Shown here one piece after another: positions 11,080-20,588 of a stretch of DNA of 64,000 nucleotides; positions within the stretch are counted from its first letter, which is position 1; each line of letters starts with the position of its first letter. The stretch comes from AV80 sp035536995 (GTDB lineage: Bacteria; Verrucomicrobiota; Verrucomicrobiia; Chthoniobacterales; UBA10450): contig DATLNB010000001.1 in assembly GCA_035536995.1 (NCBI GenBank), forward strand, positions 1 through 64,000. The letters are read 5' to 3'. Both the position numbers and the translations under genes were made by a program. The notes under the pieces were generated by a model. That model did no database searches. It was not told the origin of the DNA and was given only the letters and a program-made list of their open reading frames with translations.

Positions 11080-11469
11080 ATGAAATTCCCCACATATTCT
11101 GTCGCGACGTCCGCGCTCCTCGGGTTTCTTCTGCCAATGGCAATGGCGGAAACGGCTTCGGCCTCGGGATCGAGCGGGATCGAAGGCGTCATCATGGTTT
11201 CTCCGAGTCGTCCGGGGCCTATTCGAAAAGACCGGCCGAATGCAGCGCCCGCCCGTGACGTGACCTTCGCGGTTAAACGGGCGGATGTGAAAGTTGCTGC
11301 GTTCACTACGGATGGCGAGGGTCGTTTTCGCGTGGCGCTGCCCCCCGGTCGTTACATCGTGTTTCGGGAAGACGCGGGCTCCAGGATTGGCCGCTGGCAA
11401 TTCGAAGCCGAGGTCGTCGCGGGTGAGATGATCAAGGTGACGTGGACCGCTGACAGCGGCATGCGGTAG
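11080..11469 (+). CDS. Small secreted protein with carboxypeptidase-regulatory-like fold
   Basis: A 129-residue protein with a signal peptide (TSALLGFLLPMAMAETASA) followed by a beta-sandwich of the carboxypeptidase regulatory or transthyretin-like kind. The pattern IEGVIMVSP, then DGEGRFRVALPPGRYIV, is the characteristic strand-turn motif of that fold. Such domains act as binding or structural modules in exported proteins and have no catalysis of their own. The start at 11080 lies one base past the stop of the lipoprotein gene, implying an operon. A specific role cannot be given. Confidence 0.68.
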   Translation: MKFPTYSVATSALLGFLLPMAMAETASASGSSGIEGVIMVSPSRPGPIRKDRPNAAPARDVTFAVKRADVKVAAFTTDGEGRFRVALPPGRYIVFREDAGSRIGRWQFEAEVVAGEMIKVTWTADSGMR

Positions 11470-11585
11470 ATCAAAGAGCGAGCTCTACGTCGCGAAGCGC
11501 GGCGCTCCTTTGGAATCTCGTAAAACGGGGCGCCGCCCGTCCCTCGACATGACAAATCTCGCGACCTCGCTGAATCTGTTGGTCG

Positions 11586-13772
11586 ATGGCTTTCGAAGAA
11601 AATCAGCTCCTCTTCGGCTCCGATCCGACTGAGCGCATCGTCGCGATCGAGCTGGGCGAGACTGGGACGGTAAAAGTTTACCGGCGAGAAAAAGGCGGCG
11701 AAATCGTCAGCGAGATCCAACCGTTTCATCCCTTTGTCTGGTGCGACTCCGATGTCGCCGACTTGAACATTGAGGCAGAGAAACTGGCAGGCGATCTTCG
11801 TTACGGCTGGCGGGTCAGCGTTAACAGCTGGAAGGAATTAATCGCGCTTCGGAACGGCCTGAAGAAGAGCGGCCGCAGCTTTTTCGCGCTGAGCGATCCG
11901 GTTCAGCATTACCTGACTCACACCGGCCGGACATTGTTCAAAGGACTTGGGCTTGACGAGCTGCGCCGGCTCCAGCTCGAGGTCCTGCCCTTGGCGGGAA
12001 TCGACGATCCCGGCACCGGCGGTCACGTCATGAGCATCGCGCTGGCCGATAACACTGGGTGGGAAGAGCTGATCGTGGTGGACCCGGGGAGCGCCGAGGA
12101 GTCCGAAAAGGCCGCTTTGAAGCGCCTCACCGCCCTCATCAAGGAACGCGATCCGGACGTCATCGAGGGGCATAACCTCTTTCGATTCGACCTTCCGTTC
12201 CTGGTCGCGCGGGCGCGGAAAGCGAAAGTGAAGCTGGATTGGGGACGGAGTGACGGCTTCCTGCGTTCGCGCCCTTCTCGACTTCAGATCGCGGAAAAGA
12301 CCATCGATTACCCGAAATTCACCGTCGAGGGGCGCCACTTCGTCGACACGTTTCTGCTCGCCCAATTTTACGATGTCGGGATGCGCAGCCTCTCCGGGTT
12401 CGAGCGGATCGACGTCGCCCAGCACTTCAGTCTTTGCGATTCCGCGGATGTCTCGGCCCTGGCCGGCAAGGAGCTCGAGCGCGAGTACAGCGCCGGCAGT
12501 GAGCGCTTTCGGAAACGCGCGATGTGTGCGGTCCGCGAGACGCGCGCCGTGGCGGAGCTCTTGAGTCCGAGCTATTTCATCCAGGCGCAGATCTTTCCCT
12601 ACAACTACCAGGACGTGATCGTGCGCGGGAACGCGACCCGGATTAACGCGCTCTTCCTCCGCGAATACTATCGGCAACGAAATTCCATTCCGGAAATGCC
12701 GATGGTCCGCGGGTTCGAAGGCGGTTACACCGCGATCTTTTTCACTGGCGTCGCGCGGAACGTCTGGCACTGCGATATCGCCTCGCTCTATCCATCGATC
12801 ATGCTCCAGTTCGATTGCTTTCCGGCGACGGACCAGCTCCAGATATTTCGGCATCTGTTGACCGATCTGCGCACGTTCCGGCTCGAAGCGAAGGCGAAGA
12901 TGCGGGCAGCGAAAGAACGGGCCGAGCAGCAGCATTTCCATGCGCTCCAAAACACGTTCAAGATCCTGATCAACAGCTTCTACGGTTATCTGGGATTCGC
13001 CCAGGGCCACTTCGCGGATTTCGATGCCGCCGCGCGCGTCACCCAGATCGGGCGCGACTTATTGCAGAAGATGATCGACGCGCTGACAGAGCGTGGAGCG
13101 CAGGTCATCGAGGTGGATACCGACGGGATATATTTCGTCCCGCCGAACGACGCGAAATCCGAGGAGCTTCGGGGGGCTCTTGCCAAAGAATTGCCACCCG
13201 GAATTGAGGTCGAATTCGACGAGAAGTTCGAGGCGATGTTCAGCTACAAGGCGAAGAACTACGCGTTGCTGACCCACGAAGGCGAGGTGGTGGTCAAAGG
13301 CGGTGCGCTCAAGTCCCGCGGACTGGAAAAGTTTCAGCGCGTTTTTCTGGAGGAAATGATCAAGCGTCTCATGGAGGGGAAGCCCGAATTAGTTCCCGAA
13401 CTGCGCGAGGAGTTCGAACGAAAAATCCGCGGCGGCGAGTGGAGCATCGAGATGCTGATGAAAACCGACACGCTTCAGGACTCGCTCGATAAATATCGGG
13501 CTAAGATCGGCGCCGGCGGTCGCAACCGGGCCGCGGCCTACGAGCTGGCCTTGGCGAGCGGGCGCAACTACAAGCCCGGCGAGCAGATCAGCTATTACAT
13601 CAAAGCGACCCCGAAAAAAGTCGCCGCCTATGAAGCGGCGAAGCTTGCCAGCGAATTCGATCCGGCAAACCGCGACGAAAACGTCGATTACTACGTCGCG
13701 AAACTTGATGAGCTGGTAAAAAAATTCGCGACGGTCGCTCCGTCGCCAGAGCAGAAGACTCTCGAGCTCTGA
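11586..13772 (+). CDS. Family B DNA polymerase (Pol II-like), exonuclease motifs degenerate
   Basis: DNA-directed DNA polymerase of family B, 728 residues. Polymerase motifs are intact: motif A DIASLYPSIM, motif B in QNTFKILINSFYGYLG, motif C VDTDGIYF. The N-terminal half aligns with a DnaQ-like 3'-5' exonuclease. Only Exo II (GHNLFRFDLPFL) looks normal. At Exo I the expected Asp-x-Glu reads LEVL. At Exo III the expected Tyr-x3-Asp before the VRET segment is absent (RAMCAVRETR). Proofreading is therefore probably lost. Family B polymerases of this kind are often damage-tolerant repair or translesion enzymes. The gene stands 10 bases before a glycosyltransferase gene. It is distinct from the mobile-element polymerase at the right end. 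Confidence 0.9.
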   Translation: MAFEENQLLFGSDPTERIVAIELGETGTVKVYRREKGGEIVSEIQPFHPFVWCDSDVADLNIEAEKLAGDLRYGWRVSVNSWKELIALRNGLKKSGRSFFALSDPVQHYLTHTGRTLFKGLGLDELRRLQLEVLPLAGIDDPGTGGHVMSIALADNTGWEELIVVDPGSAEESEKAALKRLTALIKERDPDVIEGHNLFRFDLPFLVARARKAKVKLDWGRSDGFLRSRPSRLQIAEKTIDYPKFTVEGRHFVDTFLLAQFYDVGMRSLSGFERIDVAQHFSLCDSADVSALAGKELEREYSAGSERFRKRAMCAVRETRAVAELLSPSYFIQAQIFPYNYQDVIVRGNATRINALFLREYYRQRNSIPEMPMVRGFEGGYTAIFFTGVARNVWHCDIASLYPSIMLQFDCFPATDQLQIFRHLLTDLRTFRLEAKAKMRAAKERAEQQHFHALQNTFKILINSFYGYLGFAQGHFADFDAAARVTQIGRDLLQKMIDALTERGAQVIEVDTDGIYFVPPNDAKSEELRGALAKELPPGIEVEFDEKFEAMFSYKAKNYALLTHEGEVVVKGGALKSRGLEKFQRVFLEEMIKRLMEGKPELVPELREEFERKIRGGEWSIEMLMKTDTLQDSLDKYRAKIGAGGRNRAAAYELALASGRNYKPGEQISYYIKATPKKVAAYEAAKLASEFDPANRDENVDYYVAKLDELVKKFATVAPSPEQKTLEL

Positions 13773-13782
13773 CCTGGCCTGG

Positions 13783-15039
13783 ATGAAGGCGCCGAAGGTT
13801 TCAGTCCTGATCGCGACCTACAACTACAGCTCCGTCCTGCGCTACGCGGTCGCCTGTGCGCTCCGCCAGTCCTTTGGCGATTTCGAAGTGATCGTAGCCG
13901 GCGATTGTTGCACGGACGATTCCGAGGCGGTTGTCCGTTCCTTCAACGATCCGCGAGTCCGATGGTTCAATCTGCCGGAAAACTCGGGGAGCAAATCGGT
14001 CCCGCTCAACGCGGGTCTTAAGATAGCCCGCGGTGAGTACATCGCTTATCTGGCCCACGATGATTTATGGCACGTCGACCATCTCAAGGAGGTGGTGGAG
14101 GCAATCGAGCGAACCGGCGCCGATCTAGCCTATTCAGTGGCGGTCTATATTCCTCCGGACGGCGAGACAGAGCGGCCTGTCTCTGGCGTTTTTCCAGGCC
14201 AGTTCCGGGCGGGGTACGACCTGGTTCATTCGAGTGTCGTTCATCGCAAAGCGATCCTCGAGCGCATCGGCGACTGGCCGGATTACCGGACCACTAAGAT
14301 TTCGGGAGATCACCAATTTTGGATCAACGTGGCGGAAAGCGGGGTCCGAAACGTGAGCGTCCCGAGAGTCACAGTTTGGAAATTCAACGCCAGCAGCCGT
14401 CCGGGTTGTTATCTCGATCAACGCTGCGACGAGCAGGCGCGCTATTTCAAGATGCTCGAAGGCGATCCGGGGCTCGGGGAGAAGGAATTAATCGAGGCTT
14501 TGCGCTCGGCGATGATTCACGGCGTGAGTCCCTTGGAGATACGCAAGGTTGGCCGAGACGCGCCGCCGGGCGGACACATTCACCGGCTGCGGCAGATCCG
14601 CGGCCTGGAACCGGCCGAGCCCATGGAGCTCCTGCCCGTTGAGGTGGATGAGGGAATGTTTGGGATCAAACCGGTTGTGACGATCCCGCCCACGCTTCAG
14701 GCCGGCGAAGTCCTTGAATTCGAGGTGCGAATCGAGAACCGCTCGGACTTCCAGCTGTCCAGTAACGAGCCGTATCCGGTCCAGTTCGCTTACCATTGGC
14801 TTCATCCGGACGGCGGTGTCGCCGTTTACGACGGTCGTCGTTCCCAATTGATTCCTCCGCTGCCGCGCCGCACGGCTCGCCACTATTTTGTTCGTGTCGA
14901 GGTGCCCGACAAGCCCGGGTCCTACCAACTCCAACTGGCGCTCGTGCAGGAGAAAGCGCGCTGGTTCGACCGGAAACCGTCCGACAGCCTTTATCAGATC
15001 GAAGTGCAATCCTCGCGCGCTGGAGCAGGACAGGAGTGA
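13783..15039 (+). CDS. GT2-family glycosyltransferase with C-terminal beta-sandwich
   Basis: Inverting glycosyltransferase of the GT-A fold. The N-terminus reads VSVLIATYNYSSVLRYAV, the nucleotide-sugar pocket follows, and LAHDDLW supplies the DxD-type metal site. The first 260 residues form the catalytic domain. Residues from about 290 on form an added beta-rich domain (IPPTLQAGEVLEFEVRIENR and onward) that resembles glycan-binding sandwiches fused to export or transferase proteins. It probably transfers sugar to a surface glycan. A cupin epimerase-like gene follows 39 bases later, fitting a polysaccharide role. Donor and acceptor are unknown. Confidence 0.88.
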   Translation: MKAPKVSVLIATYNYSSVLRYAVACALRQSFGDFEVIVAGDCCTDDSEAVVRSFNDPRVRWFNLPENSGSKSVPLNAGLKIARGEYIAYLAHDDLWHVDHLKEVVEAIERTGADLAYSVAVYIPPDGETERPVSGVFPGQFRAGYDLVHSSVVHRKAILERIGDWPDYRTTKISGDHQFWINVAESGVRNVSVPRVTVWKFNASSRPGCYLDQRCDEQARYFKMLEGDPGLGEKELIEALRSAMIHGVSPLEIRKVGRDAPPGGHIHRLRQIRGLEPAEPMELLPVEVDEGMFGIKPVVTIPPTLQAGEVLEFEVRIENRSDFQLSSNEPYPVQFAYHWLHPDGGVAVYDGRRSQLIPPLPRRTARHYFVRVEVPDKPGSYQLQLALVQEKARWFDRKPSDSLYQIEVQSSRAGAGQE

Positions 15040-15078
15040 CGCACTTGTCGCGAGGCACTCACTAATCTATTGAGAGGA

Positions 15079-15603
15079 ATGGCTGCCGAACCTACCCCAG
15101 AACCTGCCACCGTAACTTCCTCCGGCGAACCTTTGGCACCCTTGCTTCACGGGGTGACCTTCCGGCGCGTGCCTCTGCATCTCGATGACCGCGGCAGTGT
15201 CTGCGAGATGTTCGACGTGCGTTGGAACTGGCACCCGGACCCGCTTGTTTTCGTTTACTGCTTCACGATCCGGCCCGGAAAGGTAAAGGGCTGGGGGCTG
15301 CACAAGGAACACCAGGATCGTTATTTCGTGCTCGTTGGGGAGCTGGAAGTCGTCATGTACGATGTCCGGCCGGATTCACCTACCCATGGCCGCATTTTCC
15401 GCGTGGTATTGTCCGAGTTCGATCGGCGACTCATGAATATTCCGGCCAATGTCTGGCATGCCAATCGCAACATTGGAAATAAGGACACGGTCGTGGTGAA
15501 TTTTCCGACCAAACCCTACGATCACGCGCACCCGGACAAATATCGCTTGCCCATCGATACCGACCAGATCCCCTACAAATTCGACGGCGCCTCGGGTTGG
15601 TGA
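15079..15603 (+). CDS. Cupin protein related to dTDP-4-dehydrorhamnose 3,5-epimerase
   Basis: A 174-residue RmlC-like cupin. Recognisable parts are LDDRGSVCEMFD, GWGLHKEHQDRYFVLVGELEVVMYD and VWHANRNIGNKDTVVVNFPT. The H-x-H-Q and tail motifs follow the RmlC layout, but the sequence is divergent. It may be a sugar epimerase or isomerase acting on nucleotide sugars, or a WxcM-like relative. The ATG at 15079 follows a GAGAGG ribosome-binding site, so it is preferred over the TTG three codons upstream. The glycosyltransferase just before it suggests both serve surface glycan synthesis. Confidence 0.75.
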   Translation: MAAEPTPEPATVTSSGEPLAPLLHGVTFRRVPLHLDDRGSVCEMFDVRWNWHPDPLVFVYCFTIRPGKVKGWGLHKEHQDRYFVLVGELEVVMYDVRPDSPTHGRIFRVVLSEFDRRLMNIPANVWHANRNIGNKDTVVVNFPTKPYDHAHPDKYRLPIDTDQIPYKFDGASGW

Positions 15604-15634
15604 TTTTAGTCCTTGGCAGGCCGTTCCCGCGCGA

Positions 15635-16747
15635 TCAGTCGGAAGTAGTTTTAGGTGTGTCGATTGATTTTACCGGTGGCAGGATCGCTTTGAACGTCGT
15701 CCCGTAAATCTCCCAGACGGTCAGGAAGACGCCGCAGACAATGGGCCCGACGATGAATCCGATCGGGCCAAAGAGATACAACCCGCCGAGTGTGCCGATG
15801 AGAATGAGCAGGTCGGGCATTTTTGCATCTTTGCCGACAAGGGCGGGCCGAAGAACATTGTCGATTGTTCCCACGACCGCCGCGCACCACGCAAGAAGCA
15901 GGGTTGCAGTGAGAGTTTGGCCAGTCGCAAAAAGGTAGATCACGGCCGGTACCCAAACGAGGGCAGCGCCGATCCCAGGCACAATCGACAGGATGGCCAT
16001 GATTGTTCCCCAGAAGGCCGAGCCGTCGATCCCCGCGATCCAAAAGGCAAAGCCTGCCAGGGCGCCCTGGATGATCCCAATAACGAGCGTGCCTTTGATC
16101 GTGGCCCGGGTGACCGAGGTGAGCCGCTCGAGCAATAACTCCTCGTCTTTGGAGTCGAGAGGCATGTAATAGAAAATCCGATCGATGATCTTTCGGCCGT
16201 CTCGAAAGAAGAAAAACATCGCGTAGATCATCACGAACAGGTTCAGCAGAAAGGCGGCGGTGCCCGCGGTGAACTGGGTCGCGCCGGAGACGAGGAAGGC
16301 ACCGGTCGCTTTCGCGGCCTTGCCCATGGTCTCGAGGATCTGGGTCTGGGCCGGGACGTAGGGCGCCAGGGCCGGGAACCGCTGGACCAGCCAATCATGA
16401 AGATTAAAAGTGCTGGCGGCGCCGAAATGTTCCTGGACCCACGGGATCGCCTGGTCGCTCACGTTGATCGCCTGGGTGACGACAACACCAACAAAGGCGC
16501 TCACCGGTCCTGCCACCAGGATGAACAGGATGATCAGGGTCAGCGTGGCAGCCAGGGAGGCGCGTCCTTTCACCAGCCGCTTGACCCAGCTATAAAGCGG
16601 CCGACTCAACCCAGCGAGCATGGCGCCAAGAAGGAGCGGTTTTAGGAACGGCCAGGTGACCGCGAGAAACAACAGCGAAACCCCGGCCACCAACAACAGA
16701 ACGAACGCCGTTCGGAAACTCGTCGCGGAAATGTTGGGGCGTTCCAT
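15635..16747 (-). CDS. AI-2E family transporter (PerM/TqsA-like)
   Basis: A 370-residue integral membrane protein. Hydrophobic segments include FVLLLVAGVSLLFLAVTW, LAATLTLIILFILVAGPV and FLLNLFVMIYAMFFFF. The C-terminal block IMAILSIVPGIGAALVWVP followed by LGGLYLFGPIGFIVGPI is characteristic of the AI-2E / UPF0118 family. Characterised members export autoinducer-2 or act in cation/proton antiport. The substrate of this one cannot be inferred. It converges on the cupin gene with about 30 bases between the stops. Confidence 0.93.
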   Translation of the reverse strand: MERPNISATSFRTAFVLLLVAGVSLLFLAVTWPFLKPLLLGAMLAGLSRPLYSWVKRLVKGRASLAATLTLIILFILVAGPVSAFVGVVVTQAINVSDQAIPWVQEHFGAASTFNLHDWLVQRFPALAPYVPAQTQILETMGKAAKATGAFLVSGATQFTAGTAAFLLNLFVMIYAMFFFFRDGRKIIDRIFYYMPLDSKDEELLLERLTSVTRATIKGTLVIGIIQGALAGFAFWIAGIDGSAFWGTIMAILSIVPGIGAALVWVPAVIYLFATGQTLTATLLLAWCAAVVGTIDNVLRPALVGKDAKMPDLLILIGTLGGLYLFGPIGFIVGPIVCGVFLTVWEIYGTTFKAILPPVKSIDTPKTTSD

Positions 16748-16771
16748 GACCGTATTATGTGCGTTGTAGCG

Positions 16772-16789
16772 TCCGCTGTCCTCAGCGGA
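16772..16789. repeat. Short inverted repeat related to the dispersed palindromes
   Basis: TCCGCTG-TCCT-CAGCGGA is a perfect 7-bp stem in the gap upstream of the AI-2E transporter gene. The wording (GTAGCGTCCGCTG) is reminiscent of the GTAGGGACGCCGC repeat family, so it may be a diverged member or a terminator. Confidence 0.35.
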
Positions 16790-16904
16790 TTCGATCCGCA
16801 GATTTCACAGAGAACAAAAGACTAATTTGTCACTGAATCGCATGCTTTCTGAAAAGCCGGCGTGAATTTGCGCATGGTGCCTCGCGCCTGGCAGGCATGA
16901 CCCT

Positions 16905-18758
16905 CTACCGCTCGTATGGAATGTCAGGACGCGGTGTGTGCGGCACGAACTTGTTTTCCAGATAACGCAATTGGACGCTGGCGCCGGCGATCCGCATCCA
17001 GTTGATAAACTGTCGGAAAGTAAACTTATCTTCCGCGGAGAGCGCCTCGAACTCAGCTCTGAGAACTTCCGGAATTGAGTTGCCTCCTCCGATTACACTG
17101 CTCAATAAAGCGTCGACCTTGGCCTTCGTCAGTGGATCCGTTTCGCGCCACGCATCCAGGATCAGCGATGCCTTCTCGGTGGAGCTTGCTCGGACATCGT
17201 TTGGGTTTGGCGTGGGACGCGGTAGGGCCGCGAGCTTTTCAAGCGTGGGCGTAAGCTCGCGTAAATCTGCGCGCCAGACCGCTTCGAGGAGCGCGGTACC
17301 GCGCGGGGCGCCTCCCTCAGCCGAAAGTCTTTCCCGCAGTAGCTCGGCTAACTGCGGCCGCAATTCAGCATGTCTGGCTGCGATTGAGGCGGCCGCAATG
17401 AGGGGACGATTGTCCTGTGCGAAGCGCCCAATATTATCCTGCTTTGCCAATTCGAAGAGCTCGGAAAAAGCGACAACTGCGTCGTGAAAACCGAGCTTTT
17501 CCATGGCTTCCATTCCATCAAAAACGATGGCTCGAAGTTCGCCCTGCTGCTTTCGAAGTTTTTCGCGGTTTGCCTTCCGTTCTTTTTCTTTCGCGGTGCT
17601 TGCCGGATCCGATTGATCGATATCGATTTCTTCCGACTGGTCCTGTCTTTCCGCCTCTTCCGCCTCATCGAGCTTGGCCGATGCCGCCAATCCCTCATGC
17701 ATTACCGCAAGGAGTGCGTCGTCGATCTCCGGATCCGGGTATCGAAGGGGATCGGAAATCGGCACGAGAGTCTCCATAATTGCGCCATGTAGATACTGGC
17801 GCTGTGGGTTCCGGAGGATTTGCGCGAGTCGCACGACCCAACGCTTCCGCTCGGAAGCATTGCCCGCATCAGGCGGCGGCGTAGTGTGAAGGTACTTCGC
17901 GTCATCGTCGCGCTCGATGTAGCGCCCGACGGTGGGCATTGGAAAGCGACGTTGAATTCCACTGCGTTCGATCAATCTACGGAGGAGTAGTTCGGAAAAA
18001 TCGGCGTAGGCCTCCTTGTTTCCTTTGGCCACGCATGCTCCGCATGGCCCGTCATCCCGGTTTGTGAGGACGCCGCTGATGATGGTCCCACCCGGCTCAA
18101 TCCAGAAGCGCGTGGGGCAATCTTTGAATGTTGACGCCTCCTCCCATCCAGCAGGATTCGTTTTGTCGCTAAACCTGATGTGCCCGAGCCACCAAAGTAT
18201 TTCGTAGGTCTGCTGGGCCACGAGCCGACGCATCGGATAAGTGTCGGTCTTGTTTACCGCTTGTTCGATTTCACCCGCTGAGGCTTCACCGCTGATCTCT
18301 AGTTCTGAAATCAGCAACTGGGATTCGTACCCGTCGTATTTGAGAATAATAACGCCGTGCCGGACCGGAGCATAATGGCCACCCCCGATCCATCGTAAGC
18401 CGATCTCACCTTTCTTTGGCGGTTTTGCGGACGGGTCGTCGATCTTTAAATCTGCTCGCGGGTCGGTGTTGTCCGAGACAAACCCTAGTGCCGCCTCCGC
18501 CGGTGGCATCTCCCATAAACGATCGAGTGGCGATGGCTTCATTGCCTCCTTAAAATCAGCCTTCTCTTGCGGCGGCAATTTCTGACCGGTGATGATTTCT
18601 ACTAATTCCTGGTCGGTTTTCTCCTTGAGCGATGTTGATTCGGTAGGAGTTGGCGAAGGCGACTTGGCTTGTGAGAGCACGGCCGCAAGAAGAACGGCAA
18701 CCAGAGAAAACAGCGAGCGCGACTGCACGGTGCGACGGGCTTCGACTAGTGGCGGCAT
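16905..18758 (-). CDS. Secreted hypothetical protein with helical repeats
   Basis: Not recognised. The protein is 617 residues with an N-terminal signal segment (SLFSLVAVLLAAVLSQA) followed by a Pro/Ser/Thr spacer. The first half has mixed alpha/beta content with a possible disulfide or metal site (GPCGACVAKG). A highly charged stretch of Lys and Glu lies around residues 370-400. The second half is alpha-helical and Ala/Leu-rich, suggestive of HEAT- or TPR-like repeats. It is exported or periplasmic. The TPR protein gene upstream on the same strand ends 57 bases before it. No enzymatic motif could be identified. Confidence 0.6.
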   Translation of the reverse strand: MPPLVEARRTVQSRSLFSLVAVLLAAVLSQAKSPSPTPTESTSLKEKTDQELVEIITGQKLPPQEKADFKEAMKPSPLDRLWEMPPAEAALGFVSDNTDPRADLKIDDPSAKPPKKGEIGLRWIGGGHYAPVRHGVIILKYDGYESQLLISELEISGEASAGEIEQAVNKTDTYPMRRLVAQQTYEILWWLGHIRFSDKTNPAGWEEASTFKDCPTRFWIEPGGTIISGVLTNRDDGPCGACVAKGNKEAYADFSELLLRRLIERSGIQRRFPMPTVGRYIERDDDAKYLHTTPPPDAGNASERKRWVVRLAQILRNPQRQYLHGAIMETLVPISDPLRYPDPEIDDALLAVMHEGLAASAKLDEAEEAERQDQSEEIDIDQSDPASTAKEKERKANREKLRKQQGELRAIVFDGMEAMEKLGFHDAVVAFSELFELAKQDNIGRFAQDNRPLIAAASIAARHAELRPQLAELLRERLSAEGGAPRGTALLEAVWRADLRELTPTLEKLAALPRPTPNPNDVRASSTEKASLILDAWRETDPLTKAKVDALLSSVIGGGNSIPEVLRAEFEALSAEDKFTFRQFINWMRIAGASVQLRYLENKFVPHTPRPDIPYER

Positions 18759-18814
18759 GTTACGCTTTGCACGGCGAAGCGGCTACAGAAGAATCTGCGT
18801 GAATCTGCGGGTAA

Positions 18815-20467
18815 CTACTTGTTTGCCTGGCAAAGGCATGAAGTCGCGATTTTGAGATCGGCTTTGGCCCATATCTTTTGGAACTTTGCGTCGAGGGCCG
18901 CTGCTTCTTCTTCGTTTTTCTTCTGCTGGCGGAGGCTGTCGGCCAGTCCATAGAGCGACCAGCCGTTGTCGGGTAAACGGGCGAGATCGTCGCGATAAAC
19001 GCGCTCAGCTTCGGCGTGCCTGCCGGCCTTCATGAGAACGGCGCCTAACGAGTGACGGATGGGGATCATCCAGGCCGGCGGCTCGTCGTATTTCAGACCG
19101 TCTTCTTCTTTCACCGCCGTCTCTAATTCCGCGATGCCGGCGTCGATCTGTTTCTCCGCGACGAGGATCTCGCCTTCGAGCATGTGGCTCGCCAGGGAAA
19201 TGACTGCGGCGGCGGTGTTGTTACCGATCTGGGTCTCTTTCGGGACTAGCTTGGCGCCTTCCACGAACAGCTTCTGTTCTTTGCGCGCTTTTTGGGTGTC
19301 CCCTTTCGCCGCGTAAGCGGTCGCGCGCGCGGCGTGGTGGAAAGCGCGGACGAACGGCATTTTTGCCGGATATTCCTTTGGCTCGGCCAGAATTTCGTCC
19401 CACCGTCCAAACCGCACCAGGACTTCAAGCGGAACCGCCACGAAACCATCGGCGAATTCCGGACTTTCCTTAACGAACTTCGCCGGTAGCTCGGCGACCA
19501 TGGCCCGGACGTGCTTCATGGCGAGCTCGCGCTGCCCGGTCATGAGAGCGCCGTAGGCGAGCATGTGGCGATTGTGCGCCGCGTAAACCGGGAGAAGGCC
19601 AGTCGGCGGGCCGACAATCTTGCGGTAGCCCTTGTCAGCCACGATCGCTTTTTCGTTCGTCTCGATCGCCTGCTGCCAGCGCCCGCGCCGGATGTCGATG
19701 TGCGAAGGCATGTGGACATTGTGGGCGAGACCGGGCTGCAGAGTTCGGAGGCGGTCGGCCGCCTCATCGGCGCGCTCCGGGTTCCGGGACGCTTCCACAG
19801 CGTGAATGTAGAGATGGTTCGCGAATGGATGGTTCTGGTTCAGTTTCATGAGCGCATCGAGAGTGGCCAGAATCTCATCCGTCCCTGGGTTCGGCTGGCC
19901 ATCGGGCGTCCATTGGTCCCAGGGACGAAGGTCCATCATGGATTCGGCGAACAAAGCGCCGGCATCAGGATCGTCCGGGAATTGTTTCCAAACCTCCCGC
20001 ATGGCGGCTGCGTAGGCCTCGTCGAGGGGCTTGCGGTCTTCGGGCTGCGGATTCGCGTAACGACGGCTGAGCGCGTCGATCAAAGCTTTCTCGATGGGCG
20101 ACGCTTTCTCCGCGTTCCTTTGCGCTAACTGCAACGCTTTCCAGGCGGCTTCCGCGGCGGGCGGCGGGACGAGCGGGAAATTGATGTGCGGCCCATTGGC
20201 TAGCGCAACTCCCCAATGCGCCATGGCGCATTGCGGATCGACCTTGGCGGCTGCCTGGAAAGCGCGGATAGCGGCGCCATGGTTGAAGCCGTGATAAAAG
20301 CCCAGACCCTGGTTGAAGTAGCGCTCCGCGGCAGGCACGGACGTGGTGATCTTCCGCGAATAAGATCCAAGTCCATCGAAAACAGGTTCCTTCGCTGACG
20401 CGATTCCGGCGGATGCTAAAAGCGCAATCGTTCCGGAAAGAAATCCAAAAAGGCGAAGTGATTTCAT
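18815..20467 (-). CDS. Exported TPR-repeat protein
   Basis: A 550-residue protein with a signal peptide (LRLFGFLSGTIALLASAGIASA) and multiple tetratricopeptide-like helices. Examples are AERYFNQGLGFYHGFNHGAAIRAFQAA-type and GAVLMKAGRHAEAERVYRDDLARLP-type repeats at the start and end. A His-rich middle part (PFANHLYIHAVEAS, HNVHMPSHIDIRRG) is typical of a widespread family of exported TPR proteins of unknown function in soil bacteria. The His and Asp residues may bind metal. TPR units usually mediate protein-protein contacts. The protein ends in a Cys pair (ATSCLCQANK). Confidence 0.75.
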   Translation of the reverse strand: MKSLRLFGFLSGTIALLASAGIASAKEPVFDGLGSYSRKITTSVPAAERYFNQGLGFYHGFNHGAAIRAFQAAAKVDPQCAMAHWGVALANGPHINFPLVPPPAAEAAWKALQLAQRNAEKASPIEKALIDALSRRYANPQPEDRKPLDEAYAAAMREVWKQFPDDPDAGALFAESMMDLRPWDQWTPDGQPNPGTDEILATLDALMKLNQNHPFANHLYIHAVEASRNPERADEAADRLRTLQPGLAHNVHMPSHIDIRRGRWQQAIETNEKAIVADKGYRKIVGPPTGLLPVYAAHNRHMLAYGALMTGQRELAMKHVRAMVAELPAKFVKESPEFADGFVAVPLEVLVRFGRWDEILAEPKEYPAKMPFVRAFHHAARATAYAAKGDTQKARKEQKLFVEGAKLVPKETQIGNNTAAAVISLASHMLEGEILVAEKQIDAGIAELETAVKEEDGLKYDEPPAWMIPIRHSLGAVLMKAGRHAEAERVYRDDLARLPDNGWSLYGLADSLRQQKKNEEEAAALDAKFQKIWAKADLKIATSCLCQANK

Positions 20468-20588
20468 GGCGCGAGATTAACGGAATCCAATTCGCCAAAG
20501 CAAGCCGGCTCCATTCAAGGAGAACCGCGCACAATCGCTGCCTAACGACTGGTAACGGCTCTGATCGCAGAGCTTTCAGCGAAGCGCG

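Noticed and set aside
12250..12564. Extra ORFs on either strand inside the chromosomal polymerase gene
   Set aside because: They are Arg/Ser/Pro-rich frame shadows typical of high-GC coding DNA.
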